Notes: generated by a model from the sequence alone, not told the origin. A stretch of 64,000 bases of DNA from Arthrobacter sp. SLBN-100 (GCF_006715305.1 NZ_VFMY01000001.1:3162001-3226000); one strand, 5' to 3'; shown: positions 16,896-26,230, counted from the stretch's first letter. A program made the numbers and translations.

Positions 16896-17732
16896 ATGTT
16901 CCGCTACACCAAGGTCACCCTGCTTCGTGAAATCGGACTCTGGGCCCTGGCGCTGGTCTTCCTCGCCCCCTTCTACTTCCTGGTGACCACCGCCCTGAAG
17001 GCGGACGGCGAGATCTACACCACCTCGCCCCTGGCGCTGCCGAAAACGCCGGACTTCAGCAACTTCCTGGATGTCCTTACAGCCACGGGCAACTCCAACG
17101 TGGTGATGGGGCTCGTGAACAGCACCATCATCACCGCGGGCAGCATCATTGGACTGATCGCACTCGGTTCGATCACCGGATATGTGATCTCCCGCAGCAC
17201 CGCCCGCTGGAGCAAAGGCACCTACTACCTGTTCCTGATCGCCATCATCCTCCCCGGCCAACTCGGCGCCGTACCCCTTTATATGGGTGCACGCGCCCTG
17301 GGCCTGACGGGATCCGCCTGGGGCATGATCATCCTCTACACGGGCATGCTCCTTCCGCTCGCGATCTTCCTCTACTCCAACTTCTTCCGCGGCCTCGGAA
17401 CGGACTACGAAGAGGCCGCAACCATCGACGGCGCCAGCAAGTCCCAGATCTTTTCCAAGGTGGTCCTGCCGATGATGGCGCCCGCCACCGGTACCGTGAC
17501 CATCTTTGCCGGACTCATCGTGTGGAACGACTTCTTCACATCGCTGATCTTCCTGGGCGGCTCAGCCAACCAGACCCTGCCGGTAGCCATGTACTACTAC
17601 ATCGGCTCACTGGTCTCCGAATGGAACTCGATCTTCGCCATCGTGATCGTGTCCATGGTCCCCATCCTTGCCCTGTTCCTGTTCGCGCAGAAGAGATTCA
17701 TCCAGGGCTTCTCCGGCGGCCTGAAAGGCTGA
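16896..17732 (+). CDS. sugar ABC transporter permease, MalG-type
   Basis: 278 aa with six membrane segments. The EAA loop reads YEEAATIDGASKSQIFSKV. It starts 3 bases after the previous permease stop, with GGAG inside that gene's end as ribosome binding site. Together with the genes at 14584 and 15933 it forms the membrane channel of a CUT1 importer. A 137-base gap without an obvious promoter separates it from the next gene. Confidence 0.9.
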   Translation: MFRYTKVTLLREIGLWALALVFLAPFYFLVTTALKADGEIYTTSPLALPKTPDFSNFLDVLTATGNSNVVMGLVNSTIITAGSIIGLIALGSITGYVISRSTARWSKGTYYLFLIAIILPGQLGAVPLYMGARALGLTGSAWGMIILYTGMLLPLAIFLYSNFFRGLGTDYEEAATIDGASKSQIFSKVVLPMMAPATGTVTIFAGLIVWNDFFTSLIFLGGSANQTLPVAMYYYIGSLVSEWNSIFAIVIVSMVPILALFLFAQKRFIQGFSGGLKG

Positions 17733-17869
17733 CCGGCCCAACGGGAAACCGCCGGCCCCTACACCGCACCAGCGGCCTGCCGCGATCCGTTGCGCCCCAA
17801 AACACGCCCATCCAGGCACAGCCGCCACCCTATTCCTACTGATCACTCTCTACTACCCAGGAGCCACGC

Positions 17870-18646
17870 ATGTACCAGCTCGCACCCAACATCGACCTTT
17901 TGTTCTCAGAAGCAGGCTCCAGCGCCGCCGACCGTGTCCGCGCCGCAGCCGCCGCCGGATTCGATGCCGTAGAAATGTGGGGCCCCACGGGGAAGGACAT
18001 TCCCGCCCTCAAGGAAGCCCTCGAAGAAACCGGAGTCCAGCTCACCGCCCAGTTGGCAGAGCCGCGGATGCAGTTCATGATCCCGCCCAAGGACCACGCG
18101 CCGTTCTACACCGGACTGGATGCAGGCGTCGAAGTGGCCCGCCAGCTCGGCTGCCCCCGGATAGTGGTGGGCAGCGGCACCGGCTTCGGCGGCCGCAAGC
18201 GGCAGGACCAGCTGGACGAGCTGATCGAAATCTTCAGCAAGGGCGTAGCGCACATCGAGGGTTCCGGCATCACGCTGGTCCTCGAACCGGTGAACATTCG
18301 TGTTGACCATCCTGGAGCTCTCCTGGACCGGACGTCGGAAGCTGTCTACGTCGCCAAGGGCGTCAACTCGCCCAGCTTCGGTGTCCTCTACGACCTCTAC
18401 CACTCCACCGTTGAGGGCGAGGACGTGGCGGCAGAGCTCGCCAATGCCGGGGACCTCATCAAATACGTGCAGGTGGCCGATGCTCCGGGCCGCGGCGAAC
18501 CCGGTTCCGGCTCCATTGACTGGCCCGCCCGGTTTGCCGACCTGCGGAACAGCGGTTACACCGGCCCCATCGGCCTCGAGTACTACCCCACCATCGACTC
18601 GGCAAAGTCGGTGCGCCGCATCCAGGAACTGGTGGCGGGACGGTGA
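17870..18646 (+). CDS. hydroxypyruvate-isomerase-like TIM-barrel protein
   Basis: 258 aa, the usual size for the hydroxypyruvate isomerase/Otn family. Metal-site positions can be read as Glu in LVLEPVN, Asp in VLYDLYHS and Glu in IGLEYYP. The third position, in KYVQVADAPG, carries Gln rather than the His seen in some relatives. Within this locus it probably isomerises or epimerises a keto-sugar or enolone product rather than hydroxypyruvate; no glyoxylate-pathway genes are adjacent. The AGGAG site before ATG 17870 is good. The stop overlaps the GTG start of the GMC gene. Confidence 0.8.
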   Translation: MYQLAPNIDLLFSEAGSSAADRVRAAAAAGFDAVEMWGPTGKDIPALKEALEETGVQLTAQLAEPRMQFMIPPKDHAPFYTGLDAGVEVARQLGCPRIVVGSGTGFGGRKRQDQLDELIEIFSKGVAHIEGSGITLVLEPVNIRVDHPGALLDRTSEAVYVAKGVNSPSFGVLYDLYHSTVEGEDVAAELANAGDLIKYVQVADAPGRGEPGSGSIDWPARFADLRNSGYTGPIGLEYYPTIDSAKSVRRIQELVAGR

Positions 18647-20202
18647 GCGGTAACCGCTATCCCACCACAGTTGACGTCGCCATCGTCGGCAGCGGCCCCA
18701 CGGCATCGGCCTACGCGCGGATCCTCAGCGAGGAAGCGCCAGGCGCCACTATTGCAATGTTCGAGGTGGGCCCCACCGTCAGCAATCCGCCCGGGGCGCA
18801 CGTCAAGAACATCGAGGACCCTGACCGCCGCAGCCTCGCCCAGCGGGCCTCGGAAGGCCCCGGTGCGGGGGCGGCAACGGTGAACTCGCCGGGCGCCGTC
18901 AAGAGCGGCGAACGCCGCGCGCGCCCTGGCACCTACCTGCTGCAGGACGGCTACGCCTTCCCGGGCGAGGACGGCATGCCCGTCGCGGCCATGTCCAGCA
19001 ATGTGGGCGGCATGGCCGCCCACTGGACCGCCGCCTGCCCCCGCCCGGGAGGCAAGGAGCGCATCCCGTTCCTGCCGGACCTGGAAGAGCTCCTTAAGGA
19101 TGCGGACCGCCTTTTGGGCGTCACTACCTCCGCCTTCGAAGGCGCCCCCTTTTCGGACCTGGTCCGCGAACGCCTCGCCACGGTAGTGGATCAAGGCCGT
19201 AAGCCTGCCTGCCGCGTGCAGCCCATGCCCCTTGCTGTACACCGGCGGCAGGACGGCGGCCTCGTCTGGTCCGGCTCCGACGTCGTGATGGGGGAGGTCA
19301 CCCGCGAAAACCCGCAGTTTCAACTTTTTGATGAATCGCTGGTGACCCGTGTGCTGGTGGAGGCCGGCATCGCTGCCGGCATCGAAGTCCAGGACCGCCG
19401 CAGCGGTGAGAATTATCAGGTGGCCGCCCGTTACGTTGTGGTGGGGGCGGACGCCCTGCGCACACCGCAGCTGCTGTGGGCTTCCGGGATCCGGCCCGAC
19501 GCCCTGGGCCGCTACCTCAACGACCAGGCGCAGGTGGTGTTCGCGAGCAGGCTCCGCGATGTCCAGCCTGAGAACGCGCCGGCAGCCGCCAACGGCGCGC
19601 TCAGTGAACAGAGCGGAGTGGCCTGGGTTCCCTACACGGACGAGGCGCCCTTCCACGGCCAGATCATGCAGCTGGATGCTTCCCCGGTTCCCCTGGCCGA
19701 TGATGATCCCATTGTCCCGGGCTCCATCGTGGGGCTGGGCCTGTTCTGCGCCAAGGACCTGCAGCGCGAGGACCGGGTGGCGTTCGACGGCGATACCCCT
19801 GACTCCTACGGGATGCCCGCCATGCGCATCCACTACCGCCTCACAGAGCGGGACCGCGAGGTACTGGACCGCGCCAGGCAGGAAATTGTCCGCCTGGGCA
19901 AGGCTGTGGGCGAACCGCTGGACGAGCGCCCCTTCGTTCTGCCCCCTGGAGCATCACTCCACTACCAGGGCACCACGCGCATGGGTGAGACGGACGACGG
20001 CGAGAGCGTCTGTTCGCCGGACAGCCAGGTGTGGCAGGTCCCCGGCCTCTTTGTGGCCGGCAATGGCGTTATCCCCACCTCGACAGCGTGCAATCCCACG
20101 CTGACGTCGGTAGCGCTCGCCGTGCGGGGAGCACGGAAAATCGCTGAAGAAGCCAACAGCGCTTTACTTATGTCTGAATCAGACAATAGACTGACTAAAT
20201 AA
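18643..20202 (+). CDS. GMC/pyranose-oxidase-like flavoprotein, candidate C-glycoside 3-oxidase
   Basis: 519 aa from GTG 18643. The N-terminal FAD-binding motif is VDVAIVGSGPTASAYA. NVGGMAAHWTAACP matches the segment that carries the flavin-linking His in pyranose 2-oxidases. The C-terminal active site has ASLHYQGTTRMG (His) and TACNPTLTSVALAVRGA (Asn). In characterised C-glycoside catabolic clusters a GMC enzyme of this kind (CarA) oxidises the sugar C3 hydroxyl and so acidifies the proton removed by the deglycosidase. Position directly before beta and alpha CGD genes supports that role here. No signal peptide is visible, so it is cytoplasmic. Confidence 0.8.
   Translation: MSGNRYPTTVDVAIVGSGPTASAYARILSEEAPGATIAMFEVGPTVSNPPGAHVKNIEDPDRRSLAQRASEGPGAGAATVNSPGAVKSGERRARPGTYLLQDGYAFPGEDGMPVAAMSSNVGGMAAHWTAACPRPGGKERIPFLPDLEELLKDADRLLGVTTSAFEGAPFSDLVRERLATVVDQGRKPACRVQPMPLAVHRRQDGGLVWSGSDVVMGEVTRENPQFQLFDESLVTRVLVEAGIAAGIEVQDRRSGENYQVAARYVVVGADALRTPQLLWASGIRPDALGRYLNDQAQVVFASRLRDVQPENAPAAANGALSEQSGVAWVPYTDEAPFHGQIMQLDASPVPLADDDPIVPGSIVGLGLFCAKDLQREDRVAFDGDTPDSYGMPAMRIHYRLTERDREVLDRARQEIVRLGKAVGEPLDERPFVLPPGASLHYQGTTRMGETDDGESVCSPDSQVWQVPGLFVAGNGVIPTSTACNPTLTSVALAVRGARKIAEEANSALLMSESDNRLTK
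20167..20189 (+). promoter_or_regulatory. regulon operator overlapping the GMC gene end
   Basis: The site begins CTTATG and contains the perfect palindrome TGTCTGA-A-TCAGACA (20171-20185), ending AATAG. It is the most symmetrical copy of the 23-bp motif. It lies inside the last codons of the GMC gene, about 100 bases before the beta-subunit start at 20288, so an internal promoter there would be under the same control. Confidence 0.55.
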
Positions 20203-20287
20203 TGAAGAAGTGCCGCGAGGCGCTCAATTCGTTCCAGCACAGGCATTTCACTCACAGGCAAGGCATGCCGCAGACAAGGAGGTCTCG

Positions 20288-20683
20288 ATGATCGCCGACC
20301 GCATAATCGAGCAGGGAACACTTACCACCCAGGACGGCCGCACCGCCGTCGAAGTACGGATCCCTTGGTACCGCGCCCTTCCGGGCTCGTGCATCGCCGG
20401 CGCAGCACTGACGGTTGACGGCGTTGCCGCACCGGAGGACACCCTGCGCTGGACCATGAACAACCGCACGTTCAGTTTTGAAGAGCTCGTGGATGAGACC
20501 GGCGAGTGGTGGTTTCCGCTCGACTCGGCCGTCCTTTCCGGCGATCTTCCCGTCCGGGACGGCCAGGCAGAGCACGAGGTCCGGGTGGACTTGAAGCTCT
20601 ACATCCCCTACATCATCACCGACCACGGCGTGCTGCACATCGAAGAGCACGACACCAAGACCATGAAGGTGGCACAGCGATGA
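20288..20683 (+). CDS. C-glycoside deglycosidase beta-subunit-like protein (DUF6379 type)
   Basis: 131 aa from ATG 20288, which has a very good AAGGAGG site 5 bases upstream. It is a single beta-rich domain with IPWYRALPGS near residue 24, FEELVDETGEWWFPLD and LKLYIPYIITDHG. These correspond in position to the N-terminal domains of both fused proteins. In known CGD complexes the small subunit packs on the TIM barrel and helps close the active site. The stop overlaps the alpha gene start (ATGA), the arrangement expected of obligate partners. Confidence 0.78.
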   Translation: MIADRIIEQGTLTTQDGRTAVEVRIPWYRALPGSCIAGAALTVDGVAAPEDTLRWTMNNRTFSFEELVDETGEWWFPLDSAVLSGDLPVRDGQAEHEVRVDLKLYIPYIITDHGVLHIEEHDTKTMKVAQR

Positions 20684-21783
20684 CCAGCCCTGGCACGCCC
20701 ATCCAGGGCGTCACCCTCTACAGCTTCACCCGCGCCTCCCATGCGCGGCAGTACGACCTCGACGGTCTCATCCGCAAAGTTGCGGCCGAGGGCTTCGGCC
20801 CGGGCCTCGAGGTGATCGGATTCTCCAGCCTCCGCGGCTTCCCGGACCGCATCGATGACGCGTTCGTGGGGCAGTTCCGCGACCTGGTGGCCGAGGTGGA
20901 TCTCGTTCCCACCTCGCTGGCAGTCAACGTCGACACAGGCATCCGCCGGGACCGGCTGATGAACCATGACGAACTCGTCGAATACATGCGCAAGCAGATC
21001 GAGGTTGCGGCCCGGCTCGGCTTCCCGATCGCCCGCGTGCAGATCTCGCTGACGCCCGACGCCATGGAAAGCCTGCTGCCCGTGGCCGAGAAGTACGGCG
21101 TCACCCTGGCCCTCGAAGTCCACGCGGACCAGCACGGCGCGCACGAACGCGTCCTCGCACTGCGCGACCGCTACGAAAAGCTCGATTCCCCGCTGCTCGG
21201 CTTTACCGCCGACTGGGGTGCCACCGTCACCGGTTTTGCCCCCTCCCTGCTGGAGGCCTACCGCCGTCGTGGTGCTTCAGAGGACCTGCTCCGGCAGGTG
21301 GTTGAGCTGTGGAACGGCTTCTATGCCGAAGGGCCGCCCAACAACCAGAAGGTCCACGGCGAGCGCTTCGGTGCCTTCATCGGCCTGGCTGCCCGCAACG
21401 GCCGGCCGGACCTCGGCATCGACTTCGGCATCAACGGAACGGGACTTTTCGGTCCGGCACCGCTGGACACCTGGCTGGAAATCATGCCGTGGGTCCGCCA
21501 CGTGCACGGCAAGTTCTTCGGCATCGACGAGAACGGCGAAGAGCCCTCGGTGCCGGTGCGCGGCCTGGTCCGGCAACTCGTGGAGAACGGCTACAACGGT
21601 GCCATCTCCAGCGAATATGAAGGCTGGCACTGGAACAACTGGCAGGACCCGTTCGAGATCATCCGCGGCGAGCAGGCCGTCCAGCGTTCAGCAGCGGCCA
21701 ATGCCGGTTCCGCCATGATCACCGACGCTTCGGAAGCCCGCCGTATCCTCAGCAGCCACCTCGCCCAGCCCGTCCGCGGCTGA
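20680..21783 (+). CDS. C-glycoside deglycosidase alpha-subunit-like TIM barrel
   Basis: 367 aa from ATG 20680. An xylose-isomerase-like barrel beginning GVTLYSFTRAS. Metal-site residues: Glu in ALEVHADQ, Asp in FTADWGA, His in HVHGKF, Glu in SSEYEGWHW. The H-x-K-F block is common to the alpha-like proteins of this locus. Pairing with the overlapping beta gene makes this the most canonical alpha-beta pair in the window. Alternative: a 3-keto-O-glycoside eliminase or hydratase of the same fold. Confidence 0.78.
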   Translation: MTSPGTPIQGVTLYSFTRASHARQYDLDGLIRKVAAEGFGPGLEVIGFSSLRGFPDRIDDAFVGQFRDLVAEVDLVPTSLAVNVDTGIRRDRLMNHDELVEYMRKQIEVAARLGFPIARVQISLTPDAMESLLPVAEKYGVTLALEVHADQHGAHERVLALRDRYEKLDSPLLGFTADWGATVTGFAPSLLEAYRRRGASEDLLRQVVELWNGFYAEGPPNNQKVHGERFGAFIGLAARNGRPDLGIDFGINGTGLFGPAPLDTWLEIMPWVRHVHGKFFGIDENGEEPSVPVRGLVRQLVENGYNGAISSEYEGWHWNNWQDPFEIIRGEQAVQRSAAANAGSAMITDASEARRILSSHLAQPVRG

Positions 21784-21802
21784 AACAAAAGGAACTAAAG
21801 AC

Positions 21803-22828
21803 ATGTCAGAAGGCATCGCAGGCTCGGGCATCGAGCTTGGCATCACCCTCTATTCACTGACCTCCGAATTCGCCGCCGGGCTCTACACCCCGGAGACACT
21901 GATCAAGGCCGTTGCCGATGAAGGCCTCGGCCCGGGCGTAGAGTTCAACATCGCACAGATGCTGCGCACCTATCCCGACGTGGACGGCGACTTCGTCAAA
22001 CTTTGGCGCGACAGCATGGACCGCTACGGCCTGACCCCCAGCGCCGTGGGCACGAACCTGGACATGGGCCGCCGTAAAGACCGGGACATGACGCCGGACG
22101 AGGAGTTCGACTTCTTCGCCAGGCAGCTCCAGACCGCCAACACGCTTGGCTTCAACAAAATCGTCATCCGATCCGCGGGCAAGGAACTGCTCCGCCGGCT
22201 GCTTCCGCTGGCCGAGAAGTACGACCAGAAGCTCGGCTACGAGATCCACGCGCCCCAGGGCCCGAACGATCCCAAGATCCTGCAGATCCGCGAGATGTAT
22301 GCGGAACTCGGAAGCGACAGGCTCGGCTTCACGGCGGACTTCAGCTCCACCATGCACAGCCTGTCGCCCACCCTCTTCCGCACCCTGACCCAGATGGGGC
22401 TGCCCGAGGAGCACTTCACCGTGATGCAGGATATCTGGCGCAAGCCGCTGCCCATGCAGGAGCGGAACCAGGAGTTCGAGGATTACCTGCGCGAAAACAA
22501 CTTCGATCCGGCGCAGCTCGGTCCCTTCACCCGGCTGGCCTTCAACATGCACGGCCTGGTTCCGCCCGAGGAGTGGCTGGACATCATGCCGCAGATGTTC
22601 CACGTCCACGCCAAGTTCTACGACATCGACGAGAACGGCAACGAGCCCGCCATGGACATCCCGCGGATCGTCCGGCAGTTCGTCAAGGGCGGCTACACCG
22701 GCTTCCTCTCCAGCGAGTGGGAAGGCCACGCCTTTGCAGACCTGGGCGAATCCGACCCGATCGATCTGGTCAAGAAGCAGCACTCGCTCATGCGCCGTGC
22801 CATCGAAGAAGCTGTCGTTCCGGCTTAG
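21803..22828 (+). CDS. C-glycoside deglycosidase alpha-like TIM barrel (second stand-alone copy)
   Basis: 341 aa. It starts GITLYSLTSEFAAG, and the metal-site motifs YEIHAP, FTADFSST, HVHAKF and SSEWEGH are all present. TNLDMGRRKDRDMTPDEE and the TMHSLSPTLFR loop are nearly identical to the C-terminal module of the fused protein at 11851. Its own beta partner is probably the gene at 23618, two genes downstream, whose sequence in turn matches the N-terminal module of that fusion. AAGGA precedes the ATG. Confidence 0.78.
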   Translation: MSEGIAGSGIELGITLYSLTSEFAAGLYTPETLIKAVADEGLGPGVEFNIAQMLRTYPDVDGDFVKLWRDSMDRYGLTPSAVGTNLDMGRRKDRDMTPDEEFDFFARQLQTANTLGFNKIVIRSAGKELLRRLLPLAEKYDQKLGYEIHAPQGPNDPKILQIREMYAELGSDRLGFTADFSSTMHSLSPTLFRTLTQMGLPEEHFTVMQDIWRKPLPMQERNQEFEDYLRENNFDPAQLGPFTRLAFNMHGLVPPEEWLDIMPQMFHVHAKFYDIDENGNEPAMDIPRIVRQFVKGGYTGFLSSEWEGHAFADLGESDPIDLVKKQHSLMRRAIEEAVVPA

Positions 22829-22838
22829 GGGAGGTCCA

Positions 22839-23609
22839 ATGTCTGCCATCGATACCGACCTCGCAGCCGAGGTGGAGCGCCTGCGGGGCGAACTCGCTGA
22901 AGTCCTGAAACTGGCCCGCCGGGCTAATGACCGGGGTGACATCGAGAACCTGTTCAACCGCTATATGTACCTGCACAATGCCTTTGAGGATGAACAGATC
23001 ATCCCGCTGTGGGTGAAGCCGGGTACTCCCGGCATCCGGGCGAGGTACACCAACGCCGGCCAGTACGCGGACTACGACAGCGTCATCCGCTACCACCAGG
23101 GCCGTCCGCGGCCCGAGGGCAAGCTGATCCTGCATTACACCACCACGCCGGTCATCGAAGTGGCGGCCGACGGTAACACGGCCAAGGGCGTCTGGATCAT
23201 GACCGGCAACGAGTCCGGCCTGACGGACCCGGAAGTGGCCAGGGACAGCCCGGACTACATGTACTCGCCCGGTGAAGTGCAGGGCAAAAAGGTCTGGGCC
23301 CACTGGGTCTGGTGCAAGTACGCCGTGGACTTCCTGCGCCAGGACGGGGAATGGAAGATCTGGAAGTTCCGCTGCTACGAGCTGCTGCGGGCCCCGTTCG
23401 AGGAAAACTGGATCAGCTTCGCCGAGAAGAACCAGCATGCCTTCGCCCTGGACCTGATGTACTTCGGCGACGACGGCAAGCCGGTGTTTATGCCGCCTGC
23501 CGACGAACCGGTGCCCCAGGAATCCTACCCGTACAGCCCGTCCACCAGGCAGACGCTGGATCCCCTCCCGCCTGCACCCCACGACACCTTCGTCGATACG
23601 TTCAAGTAA
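22839..23609 (+). CDS. NTF2/SnoaL-like protein
   Basis: 256 aa from ATG 22839, after GGGGAGG. A short N-terminal helical segment (residues 8-35, possible coiled coil: VERLRGELAEVLKLARR) leads to a SnoaL/NTF2-type cone fold with DIENLFNRYMYLH and WKIWKFRCYELLR. A Pro-rich tail follows. Family members act as dehydratases, isomerases or ring-opening enzymes, or only bind ligands. It is lodged between an alpha-like and a beta-like gene, so hydration or isomerisation of the unsaturated keto-sugar, or handling of the aglycone, is conceivable. I cannot assign a reaction. Confidence 0.72.
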   Translation: MSAIDTDLAAEVERLRGELAEVLKLARRANDRGDIENLFNRYMYLHNAFEDEQIIPLWVKPGTPGIRARYTNAGQYADYDSVIRYHQGRPRPEGKLILHYTTTPVIEVAADGNTAKGVWIMTGNESGLTDPEVARDSPDYMYSPGEVQGKKVWAHWVWCKYAVDFLRQDGEWKIWKFRCYELLRAPFEENWISFAEKNQHAFALDLMYFGDDGKPVFMPPADEPVPQESYPYSPSTRQTLDPLPPAPHDTFVDTFK

Positions 23610-23617
23610 GGAAAGCC

Positions 23618-24016
23618 ATGGCAACTCACAACTCCCTGTTCCAGGACGCCGACGTCCGCAGGCACCCCGAGGGCATTTCGGTGTCCGTGCAACTGCCCTG
23701 GTACCGCAGCCTCTGGCTGTCCGCCGTGGACGACGTTGCCGCCACGGTCAACGGCGTGGCGATCCCCAAGGAATCCCTCCGCTTCGAACTGCAGGGCGAG
23801 TCCTACTCCATCGCGGAGCTGCCCGACCAATGGGAAACCCTGTGGTTCGTCGCGGACAAGCCCGATGTCATCATCCCGCTGGACCGCATCCCCGACGCGG
23901 GCGAGGAGATCGACGTCGAAGTCATCCTCACCCTCCGCCTGCTCTACATGCAGATCGCGCCCATGCGCTACGTCGGAAACCGGGTGGCGGTTGAGCGCAA
24001 GGTAGTGCTGGCATGA
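23618..24016 (+). CDS. C-glycoside deglycosidase beta-subunit-like protein (second stand-alone copy)
   Basis: 132 aa from ATG 23618, 8 bases after the NTF2-like gene, with AAGGAAAG upstream. Contains LPWYRSLWLSAVDD and LRLLYMQIAP, closely matching the beta module of the fused protein at 11851 (LPWYRSLWLS, LRLPYMQIAP). It is therefore a different subtype from the beta protein at 20288 and the expected partner of the alpha-like protein at 21803. The stop overlaps the next start. Confidence 0.76.
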   Translation: MATHNSLFQDADVRRHPEGISVSVQLPWYRSLWLSAVDDVAATVNGVAIPKESLRFELQGESYSIAELPDQWETLWFVADKPDVIIPLDRIPDAGEEIDVEVILTLRLLYMQIAPMRYVGNRVAVERKVVLA

Positions 24017-25200
24017 CAACCTTGCGGGTGGCCATGATCGGTTATGGCTTCATGGGCGCTGCCCACTCCCAGGGCTGGCGGACGGCGCCCCGGATGTTTG
24101 ACCTGCCGGCCGAGCCGGAAATATCGGTTATTGTGGGCCGAAACGCCGACGCCGTGGCTGACGCGGCCCAGAAGTGGGGCTGGGCTGAGTCAGCCACAGA
24201 CTGGCGTGAGGTGATCGCCCGGGACGATATCGACGTCGTCGACATTGTCACCCCCGGCGACTCGCATGCGGAGATCGCGATCGCAGCCCTTGAAGCCGGG
24301 AAGCACGTCCTGTGCGAAAAGCCGCTGGCCAACACGGTGGCAGAGGCTGAAGCCATGGCTGAGGCTGCCGAGCGGGCGTCTGCCCGGGGAGTCCGGGCGA
24401 TGGTGGGGTTCACCTACCGCCGGGTTCCGGCCGTCACGTTCCTGCGCAACCTGATTGCCGAAGGTGCCGTGGGGACCATCAGCCAGGTGCGTGCCTCCTA
24501 TCGGCAGGACTGGCTGGTGGACCCGGAGATGCCGCTGGCCTGGCGCCTGCAGAAGGAACACGCAGGCTCCGGCGCGCTGGGAGACATCGGTGCCCACGCC
24601 ATTGACCTGGCCCAGTTCGTAACCGGGCTGAACCTGGACAAGGTCTCCGGCACCATTGACACCATCGTGAAGGAGCGCCCGCTTCTTGACTCGGGTTCCG
24701 GGCTCTCCGGCACCGCCGGTGCCGGCAAGGGCCAGGTGACGGTGGACGATATCGCCATCTTCACCGGCCGGTTCGAATCCGGTGCGCTGGCATCCTTCGA
24801 GGCCTCACGCTTTGCCACCGGCCGGAAGAATGCGCTGCAGATCGAAGTCTCGGGGGACAAAGGCGCACTGGCCTTCGACCTCGAGGACCTCAACAGCGTG
24901 CAGTTCTACGACCGCACCGCACCCGCAGACCGCCAGGGCTTCCGGAAAATCCTGGTCACGGAAGCGGAGCATCCCTATGTTTCGGCCTGGTGGCCGGCAG
25001 GGCACATGCTCGGCTACGAGCACGGGTTCTCCCACCAGGTCAAGGACCTCGTGGAAGGTATCGTGGCCGGCACCGACCCGCATCCCACGTTCGCTGACGG
25101 GCTGCGGGTACAGCGGGTGCTCGACGCCGTCGAGCGCAGTTCCGAGAATGATTCGGCCTGGACGCGCGTTGCCGCTGACGTCCCGGCGCAGGTCTCGTAG
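24013..25200 (+). CDS. Gfo/Idh/MocA-family oxidoreductase
   Basis: 395 aa. N-terminal Rossmann domain: VAMIGYGFMGAAHSQGW. The family motif for nucleotide and substrate binding is CEKPLA (about residue 98). The C-terminal domain holds GALGDIGAHAIDLAQF, which includes the catalytic His region. Such enzymes interconvert sugars and 3-keto-sugars with NAD(P). Here the likely role is reduction of the released 3-keto-sugar or oxidation of an alternative glycoside. It overlaps the beta gene by 4 bases. Confidence 0.88.
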   Translation: MTTLRVAMIGYGFMGAAHSQGWRTAPRMFDLPAEPEISVIVGRNADAVADAAQKWGWAESATDWREVIARDDIDVVDIVTPGDSHAEIAIAALEAGKHVLCEKPLANTVAEAEAMAEAAERASARGVRAMVGFTYRRVPAVTFLRNLIAEGAVGTISQVRASYRQDWLVDPEMPLAWRLQKEHAGSGALGDIGAHAIDLAQFVTGLNLDKVSGTIDTIVKERPLLDSGSGLSGTAGAGKGQVTVDDIAIFTGRFESGALASFEASRFATGRKNALQIEVSGDKGALAFDLEDLNSVQFYDRTAPADRQGFRKILVTEAEHPYVSAWWPAGHMLGYEHGFSHQVKDLVEGIVAGTDPHPTFADGLRVQRVLDAVERSSENDSAWTRVAADVPAQVS

Positions 25201-25212
25201 GAGGGGAAACAC

Positions 25213-26217
25213 ATGGCACGACCGATCACCTTGTTCACAGGCCAGTGGGCCGACCTGCCGTTTGAGGAGGTGGCCCGGCTCGCCGGCGAGTGGGGCTACG
25301 ACGGGCTGGAAATCGCGTGCTGGGGTGACCACCTGGATCCCTGGCGCTGGGACGACGACGCCTATGTCCAGGGAAAGCTCGACGTCCTGGAACGCCACGG
25401 CCTCAAGGTATGGACCATTTCCAACCACCTCAAGGGCCAGGCCGTGTGCGATGACCCCATCGACGAACGGCACCGCGGCATCCTTCCGGACAACGTCTGG
25501 GGCGACGGCGACCCTGAAGGAGTGCGCCGCCGTGCAGCCGAGGAAATGAAGAACACCGCCCGGCTCGCCGCCAAGCTCGGTGTGAAGACGGTGACGGGCT
25601 TTACGGGATCGTCTATCTGGAAGTACGTGGCAATGTTCCCGCCCGCCTCCGAGAAGATGGTGGACGCCGGCTACCAGGACTTTGCCGACCGATGGAACCC
25701 CATCCTGGACGTCTTTGACGAGGTAGGAGTCAGATTTGCCCACGAGGTTCATCCCTCCGAGATCGCCTACGACTACTGGACCACACAGCGCGCGCTGGAG
25801 GCGATCGGGCACCGCGAGGCCTTCGGGCTGAACTGGGATCCGAGCCACATGGTGTGGCAGGACATCGACCCCGTGGGGTTCCTGTGGGACTTCAAGGACC
25901 GCATCTACCACGTGCACTGCAAGGACACGAAGAAGCGGCTGGCCAACGGCCGCAACGGGCGGCTCTCATCCCACCTCGCGTGGGCTGACCCGCGGCGCGG
26001 CTGGGACTTCATCTCCACCGGCCATGGCGACGTGCCGTGGGAAGATGCGTTCCGGATGCTGAATTCCATCAACTACCGCGGCCCCCTGTCGGTGGAGTGG
26101 GAGGACGCCGGCATGGACCGCCTGGACGGTGCCCCTGAAGCCTTGGCATTCGTCCGCAGGCTCTCCAGTTACGAGCCCTCCGCGGCAGCTTTCGACGCCG
26201 CGTTCAGCACGAAGTAA
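25213..26217 (+). CDS. sugar phosphate isomerase/epimerase-like TIM barrel
   Basis: 334-aa AP-endonuclease-2-fold enzyme. Metal ligands are easily read: Glu in AHEVHPSE, Asp in LNWDPSHM, His in YHVHCKD and Glu in SVEWEDAG. It differs from the CGD alpha group in lacking the H-x-K-F block. Homologues commonly travel with Gfo/Idh dehydrogenases in keto-sugar catabolism, where they epimerise, isomerise or cleave 3-keto-sugars. Last gene of the unit that starts at 14584; a strong hairpin follows 13 bases after the stop. GGAGGGG precedes ATG 25213. Confidence 0.85.
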   Translation: MARPITLFTGQWADLPFEEVARLAGEWGYDGLEIACWGDHLDPWRWDDDAYVQGKLDVLERHGLKVWTISNHLKGQAVCDDPIDERHRGILPDNVWGDGDPEGVRRRAAEEMKNTARLAAKLGVKTVTGFTGSSIWKYVAMFPPASEKMVDAGYQDFADRWNPILDVFDEVGVRFAHEVHPSEIAYDYWTTQRALEAIGHREAFGLNWDPSHMVWQDIDPVGFLWDFKDRIYHVHCKDTKKRLANGRNGRLSSHLAWADPRRGWDFISTGHGDVPWEDAFRMLNSINYRGPLSVEWEDAGMDRLDGAPEALAFVRRLSSYEPSAAAFDAAFSTK

Positions 26218-26230
26218 TTCAGCAAGAGAA

